Source: an uncultured Rhodospirillaceae bacterium (GTDB lineage Bacteria > Pseudomonadota > Alphaproteobacteria > Azospirillales > Azospirillaceae). From it: DNA of 64,000 bases. Positions 16,279-23,613 of the stretch are shown in pieces. The notes under the pieces were generated by a model. The model saw only the letters and a list, made by a program, of their open reading frames with translations. It searched no databases and was not told the DNA's origin. How positions within the stretch are numbered: position 1 is the stretch's first letter; each line of letters opens with the position of its first letter. The stretch is taken from contig CALBDS010000031.1 in NCBI GenBank assembly GCA_937927415.1, positions 62,001-126,000 on the forward strand. Direction: 5' to 3'. Both the position numbers and the translations under genes were made by a program.

Positions 16279-16719
16279 TTACAGAAGGTCGCGCAGCATC
16301 GCCACCAGGGGCACGTCGGCAGGCGGCATGGGGTAATCGCCCATGCGGTTGGGGGTGACCCAGGCCAGCTTCTGCCCTTCCAGCGGCCGGACCTCGCCAT
16401 TCCACACCCGGCAGACGTAGAGCGGCATGAACAGGTGGAATTTTTCGTAGGAATGGGACGCGAAGGTGAAGGGGGCGAGGCAACTGGCCGCGGTGTCGAT
16501 GTCCAGTTCCTCTTTCAGTTCGCGCACCAGGGCCGCTTCGGGCGTTTCGTCCGCATGCACCTTGCCGCCGGGGAATTCCCACAGACCGGCCAGTTCCTTG
16601 CCCGGCGGACGCTGGGCCAGCAGCACCCGCCCGTCCACATCGACCAAGGCGACGGCGACGACGAACAGAACCCGCTTGGACCCGGCGGGCGGGGTGGAGG
16701 TGGGATCGAAACAGGCCAT
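16279..16719 (-). CDS. mutT: 8-oxo-dGTP diphosphatase MutT (Nudix)
   Basis: A 146-residue Nudix protein. The Nudix box runs GGKVHADETPEAALVRELKE and continues EELDI, with the metal-binding RELKEE core intact. The preceding LAQRPPGKELAGLWEFPGGK is typical of MutT. The enzyme hydrolyses oxidised dGTP and so prevents A:T to C:G transversions. It lies downstream of argJ, separated by a strong terminator, so it has its own promoter. Confidence 0.9.
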   Translation of the reverse strand: MACFDPTSTPPAGSKRVLFVVAVALVDVDGRVLLAQRPPGKELAGLWEFPGGKVHADETPEAALVRELKEELDIDTAASCLAPFTFASHSYEKFHLFMPLYVCRVWNGEVRPLEGQKLAWVTPNRMGDYPMPPADVPLVAMLRDLL

Positions 16720-16765
16720 GGATCACCCGTTCATAAAGGATGCGTGGTCAAGGGCGGCGGTGATG

Positions 16766-16804
16766 AAAAGAAAAAACCGTCCGCCCGGATGAACGGGCGG
16801 ACGG
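16766..16804 (-). terminator. Rho-independent terminator of argJ
   Basis: Eleven-base arms (CCGTCCGCCCG and complement, 16777-16787 and 16794-16804) are followed on the minus strand by TTTTTTCTTTTC, 24 bases past the argJ stop. Confidence 0.9.
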
Positions 16805-16827
16805 CGTGTGCCGGAACGGGCACGGGA

Positions 16828-18057
16828 TCAACTGCGGTAGCTGCCGTTGATGTCGATGTAGCCGTGGGTCAGGTCGCAGGTCCACACGGTGGCGCGGCCC
16901 TTGCCCAGACCGATGTCCACCAGGATGTCGATCTCCTTGCCCTTCATGTGGGCGGTGACGGGGGCCTCGTCATAACCGGGGACTTCCATGCCCTCGGCAC
17001 AGATCAGCACACCGCCGACGGTGATCTTCAGCAGGTCGCGGTTGGCCCGTTCGCCGGCCCGGCCGACGGCGGCGACGATGCGGCCCCAGTTGGCATCCTC
17101 GCCCGCCACCGCAGTCTTGACCAGCGGGGAATTGGCGACGGTCAGCGCGATGCGCTTGGCCGCGGCGTCGCTGTCGGCCCCGGTGACGGTGACGGTGACG
17201 AACTTGGTCGCCCCTTCGCCGTCGCGGATGATCTGGTGGGCCAGATCGAGCATCACCGCTTCCAGGGCCGCACGGAAGCTGTCCAGGGCGGGATCGGCCC
17301 CGTGGGTCACGGCCGGGTTGCCGGCCTTGCCGGTGGCGAACAGCAGCAGCGTGTCGGAGGTGGAGGTGTCACCATCCACCGTGATGCTGTTGAAGGTGCG
17401 CTCCGTCAGTTCCGACAGCATGGTCTGGAGCGCCTGGGCCGGAATCGCCGCATCGGTGAAGATGAAGCCCAGCATGGTCGCCATGTCGGGGGCGATCATG
17501 CCCGACCCCTTGGCAAAGCCGGTGATGGTGACGGTGGTGGAACCGATGGTGGCGGTGCGGGTGGACGCCTTGGCGAAGGTATCGGTGGTCATGATCGCCC
17601 GCGCCCCGGCTTCCCAGTTGGGGCCAAGGGTGTCCGTCATGGCCGGCAGGGCCTTGGCGATGGCGTCGGATGCCAGCGGCTGGCCGATCACGCCGGTGGA
17701 GGCCACATAGACCTCTTCCGGGGCACAGCCGGCCAACGATGCCGCGGCGCGCACGGTGTCGCGCACGGTGGCGTCGCCGGCCTTGCCGGTGAAGGCGTTG
17801 GCGTTGCCGGCGTTGACCACCAGCGCGCGGGCCAGCCCATGGGGCAGGGCCATGCGGCACCATTCCACCGGCGCCGATGCCGTCAGCGAGCGGGTGAGCA
17901 CCCCGGCCACCGTCGTGCCGGGATCCATCACCGCCAGCAACAGATCGTCACGCCCCTTGTATCGGATCCCGCTGTTGGCGGTGGCCAGACGCACGCCGCC
18001 CAGCGGCGGCAGCTCGGGAAACGCGGCGGGAGCAAGCGGAGAGACGGTCAAAGCCAT
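16828..18057 (-). CDS. argJ: Bifunctional ornithine acetyltransferase/N-acetylglutamate synthase ArgJ
   Basis: A protein of about 409 residues, the normal ArgJ length. The family autocleaves before a threonine that becomes the nucleophile. Here the site is GSGMIAPDMATMLGFIF, with cleavage between Ala and Thr of MATML. Conserved SNSP-like (TVANSPLVKTAVAGEDANWG) and C-terminal YIDINGSYRS motifs are present. It recycles acetyl groups from N-acetylornithine to glutamate in arginine synthesis. MALTVSPLAP at 18057 is the likely start; ATG 18066 is an alternative. It follows the parvulin gene across two hairpins. Confidence 0.93.
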   Translation of the reverse strand: MALTVSPLAPAAFPELPPLGGVRLATANSGIRYKGRDDLLLAVMDPGTTVAGVLTRSLTASAPVEWCRMALPHGLARALVVNAGNANAFTGKAGDATVRDTVRAAASLAGCAPEEVYVASTGVIGQPLASDAIAKALPAMTDTLGPNWEAGARAIMTTDTFAKASTRTATIGSTTVTITGFAKGSGMIAPDMATMLGFIFTDAAIPAQALQTMLSELTERTFNSITVDGDTSTSDTLLLFATGKAGNPAVTHGADPALDSFRAALEAVMLDLAHQIIRDGEGATKFVTVTVTGADSDAAAKRIALTVANSPLVKTAVAGEDANWGRIVAAVGRAGERANRDLLKITVGGVLICAEGMEVPGYDEAPVTAHMKGKEIDILVDIGLGKGRATVWTCDLTHGYIDINGSYRS

Positions 18058-18115
18058 TGGTCGCATTCCGTATCTGATGAAGCCGGCCGATGGGAACAAT
18101 CGGCGGCAACCGTGA

Positions 18116-18157
18116 CGCCCAAAGCCGCCGGACGGGTCGGTCCGGCGGCTTTGGGCG
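18116..18157. repeat. Perfect 18-base inverted repeat between parvulin gene and argJ
   Basis: Arms at 18116-18133 and 18140-18157 are exact complements around a 6-base loop (core AAAGCCGCCGGAC). Neither strand has a T-run after it. It may be a factor-dependent terminator or an RNA processing/stability structure. Confidence 0.6.
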
Positions 18158-18207
18158 CATCATGCCAGCGTTGAAGCGGCAGGGGTAGCCTGGACGCAAG
18201 CAAGGGT

Positions 18208-18242
18208 GCCCCGCGGCGGCCAAAATGCGACCGCCGCGGGGC
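18208..18242 (-). terminator. GC-rich hairpin just downstream of the parvulin gene
   Basis: GCCCCGCGGCGG (18208-18219) pairs with CCGCCGCGGGGC (18231-18242), 9 bases past the stop. No T-run follows, so it is a weak intrinsic terminator at best. Confidence 0.45.
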
Positions 18243-18250
18243 GGTGCCGC

Positions 18251-19228
18251 TTACTTCTTCGGCGGCTCGTCCTTCTTGGGGGCGGCGTCCTTCTTCGGCT
18301 CGGGCTTGGGCGCCGGGGTGCCGTCCATCTTGAAGGTTTCGATGGCGGCTCCGGCCTTCAGGTCGTCGATGACGCCGCTGATGATCTCCTTGGACAGCTG
18401 CTGTTCCAACTCGCCCTTCACCTCGTCCAGGGTGGGCTGGGGCTGGAGGCGCTTATCCTCGACCTTGATGATGTGATAGCCGAACTGGGTCTTGACGGGG
18501 GCCTTGCTGACCTCGCCCGGCTTCATGGCAAAGGCCGCCTCGGCGAAGGCGTCCACCATGGTGTCCTTGGTGAAATAGCCCAGATCGCCGCCCTGCTGCG
18601 CCGCCACGGTGTCCTTTGACTTTTCCTTGGCCAGCTTGGCAAAATCGGCGCCCTTGGCCAGTTCGTCGATGATGGCCTTGGCCTCGTCTTCCTTCTCCAC
18701 CAGGATGTGCGAGGCCTTGACCTCTTCCTGCGCGGGGTTTTCGGCCAGATACTGCTTGTACTGCTCTTCCAGGGCTTCCGGGGTGATGCGGGCGTGCACC
18801 TGCTGCTGGATGTAGGCGCGCTGGACCGCACGCTCCTCGGCGCGCTTCAGCTCGTCCTTGACCTCCGGCGACTGATCCAGCTTTTCCTTGTAGCCGGCGG
18901 CCGACACCAGCTTCTGGCTGATGATCTGGTCGAGCAGCGGCTGGAACAGCATTTCCAGCGGCATCTGCTGCACCTGCGGCGGCAACTGGCCGACGGCGCG
19001 CATCACCTCCGCCAGCTTGACCTCTTCACCGTTGACGCGGGCCACCACGGTGTCGGGGTTCGGGGCTGCGGCCGGCGCCGGCGTGGCCGGGGCGGGAGCC
19101 GCCTGGGCCGGGGCGGGGGTGGCCGGCGCGGCGGGGGCCGGGGTGGCGGGCGGCGTCTGGGCCTGGGCGGCCAGCGCCAGCCCGGCGGCGGTCAGCGACA
19201 GAAGGGCGGCGCGAAACACTCGGATCAC
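18251..19228 (-). CDS. Periplasmic parvulin-type peptidyl-prolyl isomerase (PpiC/SurA-like)
   Basis: A protein of about 325 residues. The signal peptide is IRVFRAALLSLTAAGLALAAQA, followed by a Pro-Ala linker. A SurA-N-like helical region (DTVVARVNGEEVKLAEVMRA) comes next. The parvulin domain contains KASHILVEKEDEAKAII, QQGGDLGYF and FGYHIIKVEDKR. It folds outer-membrane or periplasmic proteins. The start is taken as GTG 19228, which has GGAG at proper spacing and directly begins the signal peptide; in-frame ATGs at 19264 and 19321 would precede it with non-signal sequence. It is transcribed divergently from secA, a sensible pairing for export functions. The lysine-rich C-terminal tail ends KKDEPPKK. 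Confidence 0.88.
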   Translation of the reverse strand: MIRVFRAALLSLTAAGLALAAQAQTPPATPAPAAPATPAPAQAAPAPATPAPAAAPNPDTVVARVNGEEVKLAEVMRAVGQLPPQVQQMPLEMLFQPLLDQIISQKLVSAAGYKEKLDQSPEVKDELKRAEERAVQRAYIQQQVHARITPEALEEQYKQYLAENPAQEEVKASHILVEKEDEAKAIIDELAKGADFAKLAKEKSKDTVAAQQGGDLGYFTKDTMVDAFAEAAFAMKPGEVSKAPVKTQFGYHIIKVEDKRLQPQPTLDEVKGELEQQLSKEIISGVIDDLKAGAAIETFKMDGTPAPKPEPKKDAAPKKDEPPKK

Positions 19229-19583
19229 CTGGAGAACTCCATTTCCTGCGGGATGGCGGAGCATGTTGGGCACGGGCGCTCTCCGCCGCTGTCCCGTGCC
19301 GGTGTTGATGGGATTAAGCATGGCCGGCCCGCGCGGGGCAAGCCGCCACCCGCAGGACAACCGGCGGACGGTGCTTCAACCCGTTCCGCAAGGGGCTGTC
19401 GGGCGGGTTTTGCCGGTTGAACATGAAAACCCTGTCACAAACCCCAGACCCGTATGCCGGGCAGACGCCGAATCGGAACAAAAGCCGTGCTGCCCGGCCC
19501 GGCTGCACGGGATCCAAAAGGAACCCGAAAAGGCTGCGGCCTTTATTCCCGGCCGGCTTTGTTCTATGGTTCGGCCCCATCCG

Positions 19584-19612
19584 TTGACGCGGATCCGCCG
19601 CCCCCTTATCTG
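19584..19612 (+). promoter_or_regulatory. Candidate sigma-70 type promoter of secA
   Basis: TTGACG (19584-19589), 17 bases, then TATCTG (19607-19612), about 60 bases before the secA ATG. The -35 box is good and the -10 box weak. Confidence 0.3.
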
Positions 19613-19674
19613 TGGGCGGTCGTTTCCCCGCCGGTTCCACCCAAGGCCGGTTCCGTTACGTTTCGAGGTTTTTC

Positions 19675-22362
19675 ATGTTCGGTGCGCTCGCCCGCAAGAT
19701 TTTCGGCACCGCCAACTCGCGCGCCGTCAAGGCGCTGCATAGGGACGTCCAGCGAATCAACGCGTTGGAGGCGGAGGTCTCGGCCCTGTCCGACGAGCTG
19801 CTGCGCGCCCGCACCGACTGGCTGCGCGACCGGCTCGCCAAGGGCGAAACCCTCGACGATATCCTGTGCGACGCCTTCGCCACCGTGCGCGAAGCGGCCA
19901 AGCGCGTTCTGGGCCAGCGGCATTTCGACGTTCAGCTCATGGGCGGCATGGTGCTGCACCAGGGCAAGATTTCCGAAATGCGCACCGGCGAAGGCAAGAC
20001 GCTGGTCGCCACGCTGGCCACATACCTCAACGCGCTGGAGGGCAAGGGCGTCCACGTCGTCACCGTCAACGACTATCTGGCCAGCCGTGACAGCGGGTGG
20101 ATGGGCCGCGTTTACGGATTCCTGGGGCTGACCACCGGCTGCATCGTCCACGGGCTGACCGACGACGAGCGCCGGGCCGCCTATCAGGCCGACATCACCT
20201 ATGGCACCAACAACGAATTCGGTTTCGACTATCTGCGCGACAACATGAAGTTCCGCCACGAGGATCTCGCGCAGCGGGCCTTCAACTACGCCATCGTGGA
20301 CGAGGTGGACTCGATCCTGATCGACGAGGCGCGCACCCCGCTCATCATCTCCGGCCCGTCCACCGATTCCTCCGAGATGTATGTGCAGGTGAACCGGCTG
20401 ATCCCCCGCCTGACGCCCGATGATTTCGAGAAGGACGAGAAGCACCGCGCCGTCTCCTTCTCCGAGATCGGGCAGGAGCACATGGAACAGCTTCTGGCCG
20501 AAGCCGGCCTCCTGAAGTCGGGCGGCCTCTACGACATCCAGAACGTGGCGCTGGTCCACCACGCCCAGCAGGCGCTGCGCGCCCACACCCTGTTCCAGCG
20601 CGACAAGGATTACATCGTCAAGGATGACAAGGTCGTCATCATCGACGAGTTCACCGGCCGCATGATGGAGGGGCGCCGCTATTCCGAAGGGCTGCACCAG
20701 GCGCTGGAAGCCAAGGAAGGCGTCACCATCCAGCGGGAAAACCAGACGCTGGCCTCCATCACCTTCCAGAACTATTTCCGCCTCTATCCCAAGCTGGCCG
20801 GCATGACCGGCACCGCGATGACCGAGGCGGCGGAATTCGCCGAGATCTACGGGCTGGAAGTGGTGGACATCCCCACCAACGTCGCCGTCAAGCGCAAGGA
20901 CCACGACGACGAGGTCTATCGCACCGCCACCGAGAAGTATAAGGCGATGATCGACCTGATCGGGGAATGCCGCGGGCGGAACCAGCCGGTTCTGGTCGGC
21001 ACCACCTCGATCGAAAAGTCGGAACTGCTGTCGGACCTGCTGAAGAAGCGCGGCATCCCCCACAACGTCCTGAACGCCCGCCATCACGAACAGGAAGCCT
21101 ACATCGTCGCCCAGGCCGGGCGTCCGGGGGCGGTGACGGTGGCCACCAACATGGCGGGCCGCGGCACCGACATCCAGTTGGGCGGCAACGTGGACATGCG
21201 GGTTCAGACCGAACTCCAGGATCTGCCGGACGGGCCGGAGCGCGACGCGCGCGTCGCCCAGATCCGCGCCGAGGTGGAGGAGGCCCGCCGTCTGGTGATG
21301 GAGGCCGGCGGCCTGTACGTCATCGGCACCGAGCGGCACGAGAGCCGCCGCATCGACAACCAGCTTCGCGGTCGCTCCGGCCGTCAGGGCGACCCCGGCG
21401 CGTCGAAGTTCTTCCTGTCGCTGGAAGACGACCTGATGCGCATCTTCGGGTCCGAGCGCATGGACGGCATGCTCCAGCGCCTGGGCCTGCAGGAAGGGGA
21501 GGCGATCATCCACCCCTGGATCAACAAGGCGCTGGAAAAGGCGCAGCAGAAGGTCGAAGCCCACCACTTCGAAACCCGCAAGAACCTGCTGCGCTTCGAC
21601 AACGTGATGAACGACCAGCGCAAGGTCGTCTATGAACAGCGCCGCGAGATCATGGACAGCGACGACATTTCCGAAACCGTCACGGAAATGCGCCACCAGA
21701 TCATCGCCGACATGGTGAACAAGGCGATTCCGCCCAACACCTATGCCGAACAGTGGGATCTGTCCGGCCTGTCCGAAGAGGTCAAGCGCCTGCTGGGCAT
21801 GGACCTGCCGGTCATCGACTGGGCCAAGGAAGAGGGCATCGCCGAGGCCGAGGTGGAAGAGCGCGTCCGTGACGCCGCCGACGCCAAATACGCGCAGAAG
21901 GTGGCCGACTATGGCCCCGAGATGATGCGCTACGCCGAAAAGACCCTGCTGCTCCAGATCCTCGATCAGGAGTGGAAGGATCACCTGCTGCACCTGGATC
22001 ACCTGCGCCAGGGCATCAGCCTGCGCGCCTACGCCCAGAAGGATCCGCTGAACGAGTACAAGCGCGAAGCCTTCGACATGTTCGAATCCATGCTGTCGGC
22101 GCTGCGGGAACAGACCACCTCGGTCCTGATGCATGTGGAAGTGCGGGTGGCGCCGCCGGCGGAAGATTTCTACCCGGCCCAGGACATGCAGGAAATCCAT
22201 GCCGATCCGGCCCTGGCGGGGGACGATCAGCCGTTGCCCGACGGGATGGTTCGCCGCAGTGACAGCGCGGGTGGCAACCTCTGGCCGGAAACCCCGCGCA
22301 ACGCTCTGTGCCCCTGCGGTTCGGGGAAGAAGTACAAGCATTGCCACGGGCGGATCGCCTGA
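19675..22362 (+). CDS. secA: Preprotein translocase ATPase SecA
   Basis: 895 residues, full length. Walker A is MRTGEGKTLVATLATYLNAL near residue 103. Walker B with the DEAD-like motif is YAIVDEVDSILIDEARTPL. The helicase part contains GTTSIEKSELLSDLLKK and NMAGRGTDIQLGGNVDM. The C-terminal zinc finger is CPCGSGKKYKHCHG, which binds SecB and phospholipid. SecA drives Sec-dependent export through SecYEG. ATG 19675 follows CGAGG at good spacing. Confidence 0.98.
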   Translation: MFGALARKIFGTANSRAVKALHRDVQRINALEAEVSALSDELLRARTDWLRDRLAKGETLDDILCDAFATVREAAKRVLGQRHFDVQLMGGMVLHQGKISEMRTGEGKTLVATLATYLNALEGKGVHVVTVNDYLASRDSGWMGRVYGFLGLTTGCIVHGLTDDERRAAYQADITYGTNNEFGFDYLRDNMKFRHEDLAQRAFNYAIVDEVDSILIDEARTPLIISGPSTDSSEMYVQVNRLIPRLTPDDFEKDEKHRAVSFSEIGQEHMEQLLAEAGLLKSGGLYDIQNVALVHHAQQALRAHTLFQRDKDYIVKDDKVVIIDEFTGRMMEGRRYSEGLHQALEAKEGVTIQRENQTLASITFQNYFRLYPKLAGMTGTAMTEAAEFAEIYGLEVVDIPTNVAVKRKDHDDEVYRTATEKYKAMIDLIGECRGRNQPVLVGTTSIEKSELLSDLLKKRGIPHNVLNARHHEQEAYIVAQAGRPGAVTVATNMAGRGTDIQLGGNVDMRVQTELQDLPDGPERDARVAQIRAEVEEARRLVMEAGGLYVIGTERHESRRIDNQLRGRSGRQGDPGASKFFLSLEDDLMRIFGSERMDGMLQRLGLQEGEAIIHPWINKALEKAQQKVEAHHFETRKNLLRFDNVMNDQRKVVYEQRREIMDSDDISETVTEMRHQIIADMVNKAIPPNTYAEQWDLSGLSEEVKRLLGMDLPVIDWAKEEGIAEAEVEERVRDAADAKYAQKVADYGPEMMRYAEKTLLLQILDQEWKDHLLHLDHLRQGISLRAYAQKDPLNEYKREAFDMFESMLSALREQTTSVLMHVEVRVAPPAEDFYPAQDMQEIHADPALAGDDQPLPDGMVRRSDSAGGNLWPETPRNALCPCGSGKKYKHCHGRIA

Positions 22363-22366
22363 TGGG

Positions 22367-22415
22367 GTCGAGGGGCCAGCCCCTCGACGCTCCCCGGCAG
22401 GGGCGGGCGCCCCTG
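22367..22415. repeat. Tandem GC-rich hairpins after secA
   Basis: GTCGAGGGG/CCCCTCGAC (22367-22388) is followed by GCAGGGGC/GCCCCTGC (about 22397-22415). There is no T-run. They probably mark the end of the secA transcript. Confidence 0.45.
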
Positions 22416-22420
22416 CACCC

Positions 22421-22459
22421 CGTCCGTTATCATTGGTCTTTCGTCTAGGATAACGGACG
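22421..22459. repeat. Inverted repeat between secA and the DMT transporter gene
   Basis: CGTCCGTTATC (22421-22431) and GATAACGGACG (22449-22459) are exact complements around a 17-base AT-richer centre. The position 40 bases before the transporter start suits an operator for a dimeric regulator as well as a terminator. Confidence 0.45.
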
Positions 22460-22499
22460 TCCGGTTGACGGCGGGCGGAGGGGTATTCACAGTTGGGGG

Positions 22500-23390
22500 A
22501 TGCAGAATTCCGCATCCTCTTCCCCCCTCGCAGCGTCTCCCCTCGCATCGGCTTTGATGCTGACGGCGCTGGCGATGATGGCGTTCGCCGCCAATTCCAT
22601 CCTCTGCCGGCTGGCGCTGAAGGGCACCGGCATCGATGCCGCCAGCTTCACCCTGCTGCGAATCGTCTCCGGTGCCGTGGTGCTGGGGATGCTTGCCCGG
22701 CGGGCGGGGCAGGGCGGGATCGGCGGGTCGTGGGCCTCGGCTCTGGCGCTGCTGGGCTATGCCGCGGCGTTTTCCTTTGCTTACATCACCTTGCCCGCGG
22801 GCAGCGGCGCCTTGCTGCTGTTCGGGGCGGTGCAGGTGACGATGATCGTCAGCGGGCTGCTGGCCGGGGAGCGTCCCGGCGTGGTTCAGGTGGTTGGGCT
22901 GGTGGTGGCGGCGGTGGGGCTGGTGGTGCTGGTGCTGCCGGGGGTGTCGGCGCCGCCGCCGGTGGGAGCGGCGCTGATGGTTGCCGCCGGCATCGCCTGG
23001 GGCCTCTACTCCCTGCGCGGACGCCGGAGCCGGGAGCCGGCGCTGATCGCCACCGCCGGCAACTTCATCCGCGCCGTGCCCATGGCGCTGGCGGTGATGG
23101 CGGCGGCGCTGGTGGTGGAGCCGGGCGGGGTGGGGGTGGATTCGGCGGGCGTTCTTTATGCCCTGCTGTCGGGGGCGGTGGCGTCGGGCATGGGCTATGC
23201 CCTGTGGTACGCCACCTTGCCGCGGCTGACCGCCACCCGTGCGGCGTCGGTGCAATTGAGCGTGCCCGTGATGACCGCGCTGGCCGGGGTGCCGTTGCTG
23301 GGCGAACCGCTGTCGCTGCGGTTGGTGCTGGCGTCGGTGGCGGTGCTGGGGGGGATCGCCCTGGTCATCGCCCCGCCCCGCCGCTCTTGA
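22500..23390 (+). CDS. EamA/DMT-family transporter
   Basis: A 296-residue protein with ten hydrophobic spans arranged as two EamA repeats: first AFAANSILCRLALKG, second AGIAWGLYSLRGRRSREP. The LSVPVMTALAGVPLLGEPLS motif is typical of the second repeat. Family members export amino acids, metabolites or drugs. The position directly upstream of trpE(G) might hint at an aromatic substrate, but the trp promoter overlaps this gene's stop codon, so they are separate units. The substrate is unknown. Confidence 0.85.
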   Translation: MQNSASSSPLAASPLASALMLTALAMMAFAANSILCRLALKGTGIDAASFTLLRIVSGAVVLGMLARRAGQGGIGGSWASALALLGYAAAFSFAYITLPAGSGALLLFGAVQVTMIVSGLLAGERPGVVQVVGLVVAAVGLVVLVLPGVSAPPPVGAALMVAAGIAWGLYSLRGRRSREPALIATAGNFIRAVPMALAVMAAALVVEPGGVGVDSAGVLYALLSGAVASGMGYALWYATLPRLTATRAASVQLSVPVMTALAGVPLLGEPLSLRLVLASVAVLGGIALVIAPPRRS

Positions 23391-23415
23391 CAGAGGCGGG
23401 TGGCATCGTGTCCAC
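23387..23415 (+). promoter_or_regulatory. Candidate promoter of the trp leader
   Basis: A perfect TTGACA (23387-23392) overlaps the stop codon of the transporter gene. A weak -10 (near 23410-23415) follows at 17 bases, shortly before the leader peptide ATG at 23425. Confidence 0.4.
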
Positions 23416-23424
23416 TCTTTCCCC

Positions 23425-23475
23425 ATGAAGACGATGACGCACATCCTGACCCGCCGCTGGTGGTGGCCCGACTGA
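23425..23475 (+). CDS. trpL: trp leader peptide
   Basis: A 16-codon frame reading MKTMTHILTRRWWWPD with three consecutive TGG tryptophan codons. When charged tRNA-Trp is scarce the ribosome stalls on these codons and changes folding of the RNA downstream, which contains a terminator at 23520-23551. Bases around the last Trp codons (GGCCCG) can pair with CGGGCC just after the leader stop, giving the usual 1:2 hairpin. The following GGGCCGGCC can alternatively pair with GGCCGCC of the terminator. The position directly before a trpE(G) fusion agrees with known Azospirillum and Rhizobium trp leaders. Confidence 0.85.
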   Translation: MKTMTHILTRRWWWPD

Positions 23476-23519
23476 CCGGGCCGGCCAAGGCGGGCGCGTG
23501 TGCGCCGTAAAACGAAACA

Positions 23520-23551
23520 GGCCGCCCCGGAGGGTTCCGGGCGGCCTTTTT
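23520..23551 (+). terminator. trp attenuator terminator
   Basis: GGCCGCCCCGGA pairs with TCCGGGCGGCC (one bulged C), followed by TTTTT, 63 bases before the trpE(G) start. It lies between the leader peptide and the structural gene, as expected for transcription attenuation. Confidence 0.85.
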
Positions 23552-23613
23552 GCTGTGTGGCACAGGCAAACCAGACTCTCCGCGGACGGCACGATATCCC
23601 CGGAGATGGTCCC

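Noticed and set aside
23500..23613. Longer trpE(G) start at 23500
   Set aside because: The added codons lie in the attenuator hairpin and T-run; ATG 23614 has its own ribosome-binding site and starts the conserved region.
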